Under the pieces are notes generated by a model. The model was not told the origin of the DNA and ran no database searches. It saw only the letters and a list, made by a program, of their open reading frames with translations. Both the position numbers and the translations under genes were made by a program. 64,000 nucleotides of DNA from Mortierella hygrophila (Eukaryota > Mortierellomycota > Mortierellomycetes > Mortierellales > Mortierellaceae), in the NCBI GenBank assembly GCA_015680625.1, contig JAAAXW010000005.1, forward strand, positions 331,461 through 395,460. Reading direction: 5' to 3'. Shown here in pieces: positions 53,115 to 64,000 of this stretch (the stretch's first letter is position 1; each line of letters begins with the position of its first letter).

Positions 53115-53269
53115 TGTGGGGGAAGAGCGATCGTAATTGATGTCGATAAGGGGGGGTTTGTGTGGCTCCGCGTTGTTGTGCTTGTTGCTCTTGTTGTCTG
53201 CCCACTCACTAACGCGCGGGGTGCAAATACAAAAAGAAAACAAAACACAACCTGACCCACTGACTGACA

Positions 53270-56200
53270 TGCCACACTGACATCTATGCACTATCATCGT
53301 ACTCACCCCTCAAGAATTGTCGCTGTCTGAGCCACCAATTGCGAAAAATAAAAAAATAGTGCACGCTGAATGAATAAACAATGTACCAACTCAATCCCGA
53401 AGATACCATGGATATCTCGCCTTTTTTTTCTTCAAGATATGATCTCTCTCCAATGAACCGATGGCTGAACCTGCAGCCAAGAAGACAAGAGGCACCGCAC
53501 TCAGTTCTGAACCCCGCCACCACCGACCCAATTTGCATACGTGAAAATTGCGACCTCCCTTTTTTTTCCCTTGAACAACAACAACAAATGAACATCCACC
53601 TTGCCTTTCCTTCCTTCTTCCTTCCTTCTCAATTCACTTTCCTTTTTTCCGCCTTTTTTCTTTACACCATCCTTTTTTTTTCCTTCAACATACACAGCAG
53701 CATGATATTGACTAATTTTTCCATCGCATCTTGTCTTCAATTCCACGTACAAATAAAAATGTCGTCTTCACGCCTTCTCTTTTTTTTTCCACGGCATAAC
53801 AAAAACGAAAGTGCTTCGCAAAAGCAAGTGCACTTGTTCGGAAACCCGATGTCCCAAATATCTTTTTGAGCTCAAAATGTGAGCGGATGTAAAAAGGACG
53901 ACCTTCAGGGTTTATCTCGTCTTTCGCGATTGTCTTTAGCAAGTCGAGAACACCAAAAAAAAAAAAAAAAAAAAAAAAAAGTTCACGCATGGCCCTGGGG
54001 TATCTCCGTCCCTTGGCATGGGATGAGATAGAAAAAAAAAATAGAAAACCTACCACGGGCTCGCATTTTCTCTCCTCGCGAGGTCCTCTGGTTGGTCCAC
54101 CAGAAGCTGGAGGCAGAAAGGGCACAATGTGAGTACCTTCCATTTTTGTTCAAACTTTTTATTTGTCCATGTTTTTCTTTGAGAGAAAGAAAACGAAAAG
54201 CGAAGGTGATACAGTAGAGAGAAGAGAGAGTTGAACACAGGAACTCAAAATACCCGGACATTCGTAAAGCACGTATGGAGATGATCTGACCTTTTGCCTT
54301 TTGTTGTTGTTGTCGTTGTTGTCCGAAAGAAAATGGAGCAAGAAAGGGGTCTCGACTGATTCTTTTTTTTGACAGCCACGAGGCAACATTTGTGTGGCAA
54401 AGAACCACCTCTTGCGACAATACAACTCACCTCTATAGCTCCTGCCCCTTCGTTTTTCTTTTCCCTCCGTTGATCACTCCATGATCCCTCTTTTACCCCC
54501 TTTGTCTGTGGGTTGAACGGGGGAAGTGGCAGAAGAGGAGGGTGAGTGAGGCCATTGAAGAAGGGATAGAGAGGATCCGTGATCAAAGGTCCCTTCACTC
54601 GGTTGCTCCTTTTTTCCCGGTGACCCTGAGACGAAAACTCGAGATCAAATAAGAATTTCTCAATTGCTTTTTGCCCTGCCCTGCCCTGCCTCCTGCTGCT
54701 CCTCATCAGCCTGTGCGTGCACCACGTCTCAGCCATTTACCCCTTTTTCATATGTTACATGGCCAATAATTATTATCCCACAAAATGCCTCCACTGCGGT
54801 CCTGTGTCCGATTCTCGACAAGGTTTTTTTCTTATGTTGCATTCGTGTGTTAAAAATAACAAAAGGGATTCAAACCCAAAAGTCCTGAGTAACCTTTCGA
54901 AAAAAAAAAAAAAATTGTTCGCCACCCTTCTCTTCGCACTCCTTCCTTCCCTCCCTCCCTTTATTTCCTTCTTCAAGAACGACAAATCCCCGCGTCAGAA
55001 AAAAAAAAAAATCAGGACCGATCCCCTTTTTTTTTTTTTTTTTGTGGCCCTCTTTTGCTCTTCATCATATTATTTAATAACATTTCGCATTCATACCGTT
55101 TACGGACTTGAACAATTATTGGACCATTCACAAGCTGACAAGGCATAAAGCGGATCGAGTGGAGTAAGATAATACTACCACGCGAACATGCCATACCATG
55201 CTTTTCCATGTACGCGCAGGAGGCTGCAGTACCAAGCGCAAAGTGTTTTAGCAATCAAAATGCCGCGCCCATGCCCATGCATGCATCCATCTCCGGAGTT
55301 CTCTATCCGGGCAGGGCAGATGGCATACCCTTTTTCAAGTACTCCCTCATACGCAGACCCGTTCACTCTTCATGCCTACACAGTTTTCGTGTTTTTCTTA
55401 TCCTTCTTTAGGATATTCAACCCTGACCTTCCCACGTTTGCGCTCTTTTTTGATCCTATCCGACCAACTCCCTCTGATAACAATTTAATGGATTTAAATC
55501 ATTCGAAAATGAACTTTCAGAGGAAGAACATGCGATTGAGAAAAAAACTCAGGCAACATGAGTCCCTAGGGTTCTAGAAGCGATGCTGCCGAAACGAAAC
55601 AAACTATGTCCTGCCAAAGTGATCTATCGCCTTCCTCTTAGCTTTTCAATGGTCTTTAGATGTCGACAGAGACAGAGAGACGAACAAAATGAAGGAGCGA
55701 CAAGGTCTTGGGAAAAGAAACTAGCGGAAAAAAGCATCATTTCGTCGTCCTCCCTCTGATGGGTTCCTTGAATTTTATTTTGTCTGGACCCAACCATTTG
55801 GTGGTGCCGTTGGAGTTTGTAACGGTTGTTGCAGCCGTTTTTGGTTTTTGCGTTTTTTTTTTTTTTTTGGCGTCTGGTCACATCTCATTCCTTCCCTTTT
55901 CTTCTATCTCACCATCGTTCTTGTGTTCTCGTACGCGTTCGAAAAATGTGCTATTCTTCCGCACCTTTTTATTTGTTTACATGCCTTGCCGCTTGGAGTT
56001 GGAAACAAAGTAAACACAAAAAATGTGGGGAGGTCATGATCATCAGGATTGACTTGCGATTGGCCCATCCTGATTGTTCATCTTACCATACCCCACCTCA
56101 ACTCATGAAAAAAAAAAAAGCTACATCGAAAGGCTCCCCTCTTTTTTTTTTTTTTTTGACTGACAGAAGGAAAAAAACATGCAATCAGAGTTTCGTTCAA

Positions 56201-57307
56201 CATGCGACAGAGTGTGTGCCCTGTACCTCTGAACCAGAACCTGCAAATTTGAACGAATGACGGCTCGACAACGCGGCGGCACACCTACAATGAAACAAAC
56301 TGGGAGTAGAAAGTGCTACTTACCACCTTTTTTTTTACAAAGTAGACCTTGTTTCTTTTTACATAGTCAAGTCTTGGTTTCTCTGCATATGCTGATGCTT
56401 GTGCATATGCGAATGATCCTTCGCGCCTTCGATCACCTCCCTCAAGGTTGGCGATTCATAGGTTTTTCTTTGGAGCTTTCGGTTAAAAGCAAAAATGCTG
56501 CAGTATCGTTTTTTTTGGTTTTCTTTTTGGCATTATCCTCCCTCGACGGAGTCCCCCCACCCCATCCAAGAAAAATAAAACCCGCTTAGTTTCAAGTTTC
56601 GCGAATGATTAGACCATCAATCACTCCTTCGTCCCTCAATCTCTGCTTTCCTCGTTTTTTTTTTCTCTCTTTTCTCCGACATTACAGTCTGTAATGCGTG
56701 TGGTTCAAAAAAAAAGAGGAGTGAATCGTACTTTTTTACACGTTCGCAAGAACTCTTTGCATTAGATCTTGGCAAGCATAGATTTTGCAGGCTTCTTGTG
56801 CGTGTATGCACATTCTGCATTTCTTTGTTTGAGTGTGGACGCACGCCCTTTTCATGAGCAAATGAAGAAAAAAATCTCAGCTTGTTCAAAAATCATCTCA
56901 GAATAACGTGTCGATGCGCCGCCGCGCGCCTCTCGAAATAAAAAAAACGCGCCATTGACTTCCCATATCTTACTTCTCATCTCTCTGTTTCTCCTTAGCA
57001 CCATTTTTGTGCACTATGGGGACACTAGCATCTTTTAGTTGGCTGCTCCTTGTGTGAGAAAATTATCTCAGTAGAGGGGGGGGCCTGGTCCGCGAAAACG
57101 CAATTGACTTTGGCTTAAGAGAACAAAAAAAACATGACATCAGGTGACATCACAAACCACGTAGCTGGTGCCTTTTGGTTTCCAGACAACTACGAACCAT
57201 TAGACACCCCCGAGTTTGTGATAAGGGATTAATGGCGCCCAGACAAAAAAAAAAAAAAAAAAAAAAAAAGACGCGTCAAGATATCAAGGGCACTGGTTTA
57301 TTAGCGT
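53270..57307. other. 4-kb region with no supported gene
   Basis: Many poly-A/T runs (about 24 A at 53957-53980, 18 T near 55025-55043, about 24 A at 57246-57269), CT and CTTCC tracts, and open frames of 80-160 codons that read as Phe/Lys/Ser simple sequence. None has a recognised domain or a consistent exon chain. It may hold promoters, a noncoding transcript or a fast-evolving gene, but I see no direct sign. No tRNA or snRNA pattern was recognised. Confidence 0.5.
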
Positions 57308-59080
57308 CTAAAAATGAAAGTCAAACTGGAAGCCGCCGCCGCCAGCCTGTTGGCCGAATGGACTGCCCCCTTGTTGGAAGAAGAAGGGGTTACCACCAAA
57401 GCCCTGTCCGAAGGGGTTTTGCTGTGCCTGAGGATCGTTGGGGTCATCGCCGTTGTCGAACCGTGCCTTTAATTCCGGATCGCTCAGGACCTCATATGCC
57501 TCGTTCAAACCAGCCATCTTCTTCTCTACTTGATCGGGGCTCAAATCGCCACGGTAGGTATCGGGGTGCCAGAGCAAGGCCTGCTTGCGGAAGGCTTTCT
57601 TGATCTCGCGCTCGGTCGCACTCCTCGACACTCCCAAAATCTTGTAGTAGTCCTTTTGTTGTGATTGCTTCAATAGGCGCTGGGCCTTGCTCATCTTTTC
57701 GTGAATATCACGGTCCTGTCCCCCTGCAAGCTCCTGTGCCTTTGTGAAATCGCGGATCGCCTCCTCAAAGTCGTCGTTCAGCATGTGTGCCATACCCCTG
57801 CCAACCAGTCCGTCAACATTCGATTCGTCCAGCGACAATGTCGACGAGCACCACTTCAATGCGTTCGTTGTATCCTTGTTCTACAAGTTTGAAGAAAAAA
57901 GAATATTACGATATTAGTTATTTGATTCACAGTATTCAACATTGAGCAAGAACACTCACAACATTGACCACAAATAGTTACCTCGGTGTATGCTTTACAA
58001 GCGGCAGAGTAGATCTTCAATAAGAGTCTCTTGGGCATCTTGCCGACGGCCTTGTTGTCGGTCTCCATTGCTGTTGTCTCAGTCTCAATGTTGCGCACCA
58101 GTGACTTTTCGCCTCCCACAGACTTGTTGATCACGCCCGCCCATCGGTTGTGCTCCAGATCAGAGTTCAACCTGGCAATCTCCTTCTCGGTCGTCTTGAT
58201 TTTGCGGAAGAGCGCCTTGCAGAGCTTGTTCTCAGGGTCAAAGGAAATACACTGCTTGATCTGAGCCAGGGCCTGTTCGGGCATATAGAGGGAGTAGTAG
58301 CTCATCGTCGAGAGGCGGTGCATCAGTTGGGGGCTGGTGGCGGCATTGTGGGTGGCTCTGTTCAGATCGTTCACAGACTCCTCGACCTCACCCCGAGCCA
58401 AGTGGCACTCTGCCCTCTGCAACCGGAAGGGAACATAGAGAGGAGCTGTAAGGATGGCGGATCCCAAGATGCGAACACACTCCTCCGTCTGTCCTGCAGC
58501 AACCGCAGCTTTGGCGAGGGCGAGTGCCTTGGAGGCCTCGTCCAAGGAAGCCAAGAGAGCAGGGATCTCCTGTTCTATATGGGGGTCGGTCGATCGGTGG
58601 CTAGCATAGTATGCTTCCAGATCCTGCTTGGCCTTGGCAAACTCTCCCGCCTTTGTGTAGATCTTGCCGCGCTGGAGAAGAGCCTGGCCAAAGTCAGGCT
58701 TGAGCTTGAGGATGGTTGTAAAGTCGGCCATGGCCTGGTTGTTGCGTCCCAGAGTCAGGTATGTTGCTGCCCGCTTGAAGTACGACATGTAGTTGGAGGG
58801 GTCCCGGTCTAAATAAAAGTTTAACGGTGAGAGATGTGAGTGTTGGTTGGTTGGCCCACTGAACAATAGCTTTGAAAACAGATGGAGCAAGTTGCAATGA
58901 AAAGTGCAGAAACTTACCGATGGCGGCATCGTAACTCTGGAGGGCGAGGTTGTATTCACCCTTGCCGAGGAGGGCGGTGGCCTGGTCCAAGTACTGCTGG
59001 GTGGTTTGGGGACCCTCTGCACAGACAACCTGGACGGAGAGGATGACGGGCAGCAATGACAGGAGGTGATGGAGCCTCAT
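57308..59080 (-). CDS. DNAJC3/P58IPK-type ER co-chaperone (TPR + J domain)
   Basis: ER-lumen Hsp40 that binds unfolded proteins by TPRs and stimulates the BiP ATPase. Three exons: 59080-58918, 58808-57982, 57880-57308; 520 residues (human DNAJC3 504). A signal peptide (MRLHHLLSLLPVILSVQVVC) is followed by TPR units, e.g. YLDQATALLGKGEYNLALQS, YFKRAATYLTLGRNNQAMAD and ALLQRGKIYTKAGEFAKAKQ, running to about residue 400. The J domain spans about 407-475 with DYYKILGVSRSATEREIKKA and the HPD triad at 435-437 (ALLWHPDTYRGD). A Gly/Phe/Gln-rich tail ends in FDFHF; there is no KDEL-type end, as in animal P58IPK. AATAAA lies 6 nt past the stop (TTTATT at 57297-57302). Confident. Confidence 0.92.
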
Positions 59081-59667
59081 CTTTTATTATATATGTGAGT
59101 TGTTGTTTCGTCTCGTTGTGAGTAAAGAGGCAAGGTTGTTTGACACGTTTGTGGAGAGAGAGGGTTGTCAGTGAGTTATAAGAAGGTGGAGAGTGGAGAG
59201 AGTGAAGAGAGAGGAGGAATGAAGAGAGTGAAAAGAGAGAGGAGGAAGGGAGTGTGAGGAGAGAAAGGATGAGGAGTTGGTTGATGAAAGAAAAAGGAAA
59301 AGAATGGACAAGGAGATAGAAATAAATTGCCTTAGGCGAAATTGCAACGGTGCCCCCGAACCACAAGGGATGACAGACGCCCTGTTTTCTGTGTGGCAGC
59401 ATCTTATTGGACATCACTATCTATCATGAACAACCATCGCAGTCACTTTAGCATTTGGAGACTGGACACTGGAGAACATTTGAATGGAGGAGCCCACATC
59501 CACTCACAGAGCGAAACGTCGGACAACACAGAAGACTGACAGATAGTACTGACAGAGAGGCGGACAGGCAAGGCATTAACAAACAAGCACAGGTGCAGCC
59601 AATTCGGTTTTTTATGGTTGATCTTTTTTTATATTTTTATTTTTATTTTACTCTATTTGGTACTGGT
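59081..59667. other. Intergenic between tandem minus-strand genes
   Basis: Promoter/leader of DNAJC3 (GAGAGA-rich on +, i.e. CT-rich on the coding strand, 59150-59300) and 3' flank of the velvet gene with AATAAA-like A/T sequence near 59637-59650. No gene seen. Confidence 0.6.
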
Positions 59668-61723
59668 TTAGTAGTACTCGCGTCTGTGCTGATCGTTGTG
59701 AACGGAGGTTGACGACAGCTGTGATGAGAGGGTATGGATCGAAGGCAGCTGGATCTTCTCCTTGACGGGAACACGAGACAACGAAGGAAGGCTCATCTGA
59801 GGAGGCGAATTGGACCGACCGTCCTGTACCTGGTGAGGATCCACAGGCGAGAAAGGAAGTGGAGGAGAAAAGTTGCCGTCGCTGTGCTGCGAGGACATTG
59901 ATGGTGTCCGGCTGTGATAGGCCTCCTCGCCATGGTTTCGGTGCGGTGCTGCAGATGCTGTTGCTGGGGCAGGGGAATCCTCCATTTCTTCATCATCATC
60001 ATTCAGAAGTGCTGCTGGAAATCCATGACGACCAGCGTGCGTGGATTGGGAAGAATGCTGTTGCTGTTGTTGTTGGTGATGATAATGGTGAACGGGGGCC
60101 TCGGAGCGGGAAATATATACAGATGAGGCAGTGGGGTACGATGTGCCCATTGGGTACGACGGAGCATAGCCGCTGGAAGGAGAACCTTCATGGGGGTGAC
60201 TATTCTCGTGGGAAGGGTAGTGGTAGGTCGGTCCAGCCGACGAGGAAGAAAGATGGCGATGATGGTGCTCATGAGAGTATGGCGACCCTCGTGGGCTACC
60301 AGAGTGATATCTGGCCTGAGGATGGGCATAGGGATGCTCTTGAGGGTAGGAGCGGTAGTAAGGGTAGCCATCGTAGTATGATGGCTGGCTGGAGCTGTAG
60401 TATCCGTAAGGGTGGTGCCTTGATGGACCATAAGCTTCATGGTACCGCGCCTCTTCCTCAGAACCATAGAAGTGATGACGAGGATGCGAGGGTGAAGGAT
60501 CCTGAGCATGGTAGGAGCGAGGCGAGGATGGTGGCGTGCGATCAATGGGTTCGGACGATGTATATCTAGTCTCGACCTTGGGGCGGACAGCGATGGGCAC
60601 ATGTCTAGACGACGCATGGGCATAGGGCGACTCGGCAAAGGTGGTTGCGGGCGAGGGGCGTGAACGCTTTGCGGGCTGGTGGTCGTCGTTGTCGCTGTGA
60701 TCGGCCTCGTGGCATGACGAAGGGGGACTATGCATGTGTGTGGTAACACCCTCGGCAGCGTCATCCGAGACGGCATGCTTGGGCTTCACGTGGTGGTCCT
60801 TGCGGATGCGGATGCGGACCCCTTGATCGGAGAAGCTTCTGGAGAGGAAGGTCGACTCGAGCATCCCGGGGAATGTCTTGCTGGAGTGGACGGTCATAGG
60901 GTTGGAGATGGAGGTCATCACGTGGACGACCTGGCCCTCGATGAGCTCAAAGAGAGTGAATCGCAAGCAGAAGCGACCTTCTATCCGGACAGAGATGTCG
61001 CCAAAGACAAAGAAGCCGCCATCTGAATTGTCGACATCCTTGAGGCGGTTGAGGGAAGAGACGACTGTGCCGGCGAGGGCACGGTGGGCAGGGGCGACAA
61101 TCTCGCCATTGGGATCGTCGGCATGGACCAAGTTGCAACACATGAACAGATATGGACTTTGCAAGTAATCCCTACAGTCATGACCATTAACGAAAACAAT
61201 CAATGTTAAAAACCATTGGCGTAGTGGTATAATTAAGAAGATTGAGAGCATCAATAGGAAGAAGGAGCTTACTTGTTTTTGTCGGTAGAGGCGTCGGCGA
61301 GCTTGATCTGGACGATTGGAGGGGGGTCGATTGAGCGACGGTCGCGCTCCTTGTTGCCGCAGACTTTTGCACGTTGAGGTTGCTGTCTGATGGTGAGGAC
61401 ATACTTTGAGCTGAGAACATTGTATGCATCAAGGAGGAGGGAGATGGACAGGAGAAAATCCGTTTTGGTTAGTGCCCGAAAGCAAAAAATAGCGTCATTT
61501 GTTTACCCGGGTCGATGGACAGAAATCGACACCCAAAGGGGGATGAATAGACACAGGAAAACTGCTCCAAATGGCGGAAACAAAATATAATATTGGAGCG
61601 CAACCCAAAAAAAAAAAATTGTTTGGGAAAAAGGGGAGGGAAGAATACTTACGAGTCGGCTGCTTGAGATTTCTCAGTCTTGCCACTGACAAAGCAGTAA
61701 GCTGTCGATGCTGACTTGACCAT
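59668..61723 (-). CDS. Velvet-domain transcription regulator (VelB/VosA-like)
   Basis: Fungal nuclear regulator of development and secondary metabolism; the velvet domain binds DNA and dimerises in a Rel-like fold. Three exons: 61723-61653, 61410-61273, 61171-59668; 570 residues in frame. Velvet hallmarks: YVLTIRQQPQRAKVCGNKER, RRSIDPPPIVQIKL, YLFMCCNLVHAD, APAHRALAGTVVSSLNRL, GGFFVFGDISVRIEGRFCLR, FTLFELIEG, and the closing TFPGMLESTFLSRSFSDQGV with RIRIRKD. The domain covers about residues 24-210; no large insertion splits it, unlike VelB of Aspergillus. The remaining 360 residues are rich in Ser, His, Tyr and Pro and look disordered, with a basic KRSRP stretch that may be a nuclear signal. 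Which velvet subfamily it belongs to cannot be settled by eye. Confident family call. Confidence 0.9.
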
Positions 61724-64000
61724 TATTGTAGTTGCTGTTATTGTTATTGTTGTCGATAGTGTAGAAGCAGAGGGAATAAGAGAGACAGAGGCGCAGTTGT
61801 TGATAAAACAAAAGGGGATTGAGTAAAAGAGGCCGAATTCAGAAAAGGGTAGTGAAAGGAGATGAAGGGCGACTAAGTTCGTTGCATATCAGGCAGTTCA
61901 GTGTCAGAGAAAGAGAGAGAGAGAGAGAGAGAGAGGGAGAAAGAGAGTGAATGAGGAAGAAAGAGTTGAGAGATGAGAGGGAGAGGGAGAGTGATGAGAC
62001 GGGAGGTGAGAGTCTCTTTTTTTTTTTTTTATTCAGGGGCAGAAGAAGTCCAGCTGATAGACTCAAGCGAGGAAGGGTGAAGAATGGATAGAGAGGGAGA
62101 GGAAGGAGAGGAGAAGAGAAGAAGGAAGTAAAGAAGAGAGAAAAGAGAGAGAGAAGGAAAAGAGGAAGAACGGAAAAGGGAAAAAAGGGCGAGTGGGGCA
62201 GAAGGAGAGAATGCAACAACAGACAGCGAGAGATTGGAAGGGAAGGGAACGAATACGAGTGGACAGTGGGAGAAGTTGGGTAAGAGAGCACAACGACACA
62301 AATTGATGCAAAAAGGAAAAGGAGAAGGGCCAGAGGGGAAAGGGGCAGAGGGACAAAAAGACGCCGAGGGTGGGCGGAGAAGGGAAGAAGGGTAAATGTG
62401 AACGAACAAGTCCAGGTGGACTCGAAAAGCGCATTCTGGACTCTTTTCACTTTGTATTTTACCGAGGATTCAAGTGTCTGTTGCAGCCTGCTGGACAGCG
62501 ACAGGCAGGAACAAACAAACACAATCATATATGCTCTCATATTTTATTTTATTTTCTCTTTTTCTCTTCTGGACCTCAACAAATCATCTGAGAGCTGTAC
62601 ACCACTCTCTCACTCATTCTTGTCCTTACTCATTCACTCAACACAGGCTAAAAACCCCATCATGTCACCCTTGCTCTCACTACTCATCCATTTTTGGGTT
62701 CTCCTCTTCCCTCAACCAATCGACCCACTTTCGCTCCGACAATTGGTCTAACTGGCCAAGCCTACTAAATAACAAATAATAAAGGAAAAAAAAATGCCTC
62801 ATAGATGAGCTCACTCTGCCTTGTCGTTCCCAATTCAAACTGAAAGAAGAAAAGGTACACAAAACATTACACAACCCAAAACAACACACCACTTCGCCTC
62901 GCCCGCCCACTCTTCGTTCATTCGTCCCTTTTGTCTTCTTGTCTTTTGTCTTTTTGTGTTTTTGGTACTGCATTTCTGTCGTCCACGAGGGTCCAATTTA
63001 TCCATTCATACAGCCCACTTTATTGATTCGATTCGATTATTTTTGATTGCAAATGAGATGGAAGAGGTGTTCCAAAAGGAGAGATAAAGAAAGGAAGAAA
63101 GGAGGACAGCTGGACAAAAAAAAACCGAAGCAAAACCTCGGATTTTCCTTGACCCCTCCTTTTCCACTATCTATTGTTGTCATTTGAACCAAGCGCCAAC
63201 CAACCAACTGGAGACAGATGGATGTGGGCTATCTTGAAGTAAGCGCCAAAAAGAGAAGAAACGACTTGTTTACCCACATCTTTGTATGTAGAGTACTCTT
63301 TTTTGCCGAAGTGCGAGCCTTGTTCCAATTTTGGAAAGTAGAGTCCACGAGGAGGCAACAGGCCCCCCGCCAAGCCTATCACTCTCCTGGTTGGTCTTGC
63401 CATGTCTCGCTTACTTTCAACAACCTGGGACAGTTTTCATCTTCCTTTCATCACTCGCATCATCTCTCTCTCTCTCATTTCCCTTTTGGCCCCCACCTTC
63501 ATCTTACCTCTTCCCCCCAAACTATCAGACTTGCCTCATTGGACTAATTTATTTATATGAACCGATGTTCGAGAGTTCTTTCTTCATTTCTGTCGATGTG
63601 ATGTATATCCACTTTTCACTTTTTCCTTGACGGTTGGGTAGGTGGATATGACAGCGCCACTCGATTCTCCCGTTTCCCGTTCGCACTTTTTGTAGGCTGT
63701 GTCCACTATCCGATGATAAGCCTAGTCTATTATTGCCCATCTCTCACTTGTTGACCCACTATTAAAAAAATCGCTACTGTCGGTAAGCGAACAAAAATCA
63801 GCCGCATTGTTTTTTTTTCCTTTTTTTTCCCTGAAACTGCGCAAAAGAGAGGGTCAAGCAAGTAAAACACTACTCTGGCCTTTTGCTTTCAATGACACAT
63901 GTGGGATATCTTTATACTTCTTTCGCTGAACCTCAGCTCAAGAGACGCCCCTCCTGTCCTACCACTGTTCACCAATCTGCTCGGCGAGACATCAGTCCAA
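61724..64000. other. Promoter region of velvet gene and 2 kb without a supported gene
   Basis: 61724-62400 is CT-rich on the minus strand, including a (GA)n run on + at about 61911-61936, and is probably the velvet promoter/leader. 62400-64000 has only short simple-sequence frames and T/A runs. No domain, RNA gene or clear promoter element was recognised. Confidence 0.5.

Noticed and set aside
54860..54900. GGGATTCAAACCC resembling a tRNA B box
   Set aside because: No A box or acceptor-stem complementarity was found on either strand at tRNA spacing.

Overview
The window looks like nuclear DNA of an early-diverging filamentous fungus, most likely Mortierellomycotina (Mortierella/Linnemannia-like). 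The reasons are: genes with several short GT-AG introns; fungal families (velvet regulator, TRP/FLC-like channel, LOA1/VPS66-like acyltransferase) next to genes that yeasts have lost but animals share (Slo-type potassium channel, focadhesin, DNAJC3, CPSF30 with a CCHC knuckle); and long homopurine/homopyrimidine and poly-A/T intergenic tracts. The phylum is inferred; no rRNA or other marker is present. No rRNA, tRNA, CRISPR array or transposon was recognised.

Layout. 1-1389 (-): 5' part of a RhoGAP gene cut by the window edge. 2730-7936 (+): TRP/FLC-like membrane protein. 10769-13522 (+): large disordered protein. 14218-15005 (-): small Cys/His zinc-binding-like protein. 16190-17216 (-): MTP18-type mitochondrial protein. 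17754-24405 (+): focadhesin homologue. 24534-26395 (-): LOA1/VPS66-like acyltransferase. 26779-29056 (+): an eIF4A-like protein whose helicase motifs are all eroded. 29377-30781 (+): ESCRT-II subunit SNF8/VPS22. 30888-33129 (-): NAD kinase, with a 10-N assembly gap in an intron. 33474-35008 (+): CPSF30/YTH1. 36102-36826 and 38798-39502 (+): two paralogous tetraspan proteins with a CCCC N-terminus. 40673-46682 (+): Slo/BK-like potassium channel. 46834-50146 (-): CtIP/SAE2. 50650-52281 (-): ornithine decarboxylase with a long AUG-free leader. 57308-59080 (-): DNAJC3/P58IPK. 59668-61723 (-): velvet regulator. The rest is low-complexity intergenic sequence, including about 4 kb at 53.3-57.3 kb and the last 2.3 kb.

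This is ordinary eukaryotic gene order with no operon or cluster. Neighbours share divergent promoters (MTP18/focadhesin, acyltransferase/pseudohelicase, NAD kinase/YTH1) or closely spaced convergent 3' ends (focadhesin/acyltransferase, SNF8/NAD kinase, channel/CtIP). Exon models were built by hand: I chained GT-AG (twice GC-AG) introns so that reading phase is kept, and all but one gene close in frame. The most notable items are the degenerate eIF4A-like protein, the two frame-required GC-AG introns, the CCCC tetraspan pair, the fungal Slo channel with a long inter-RCK insert, and the AUG-free ODC leader.
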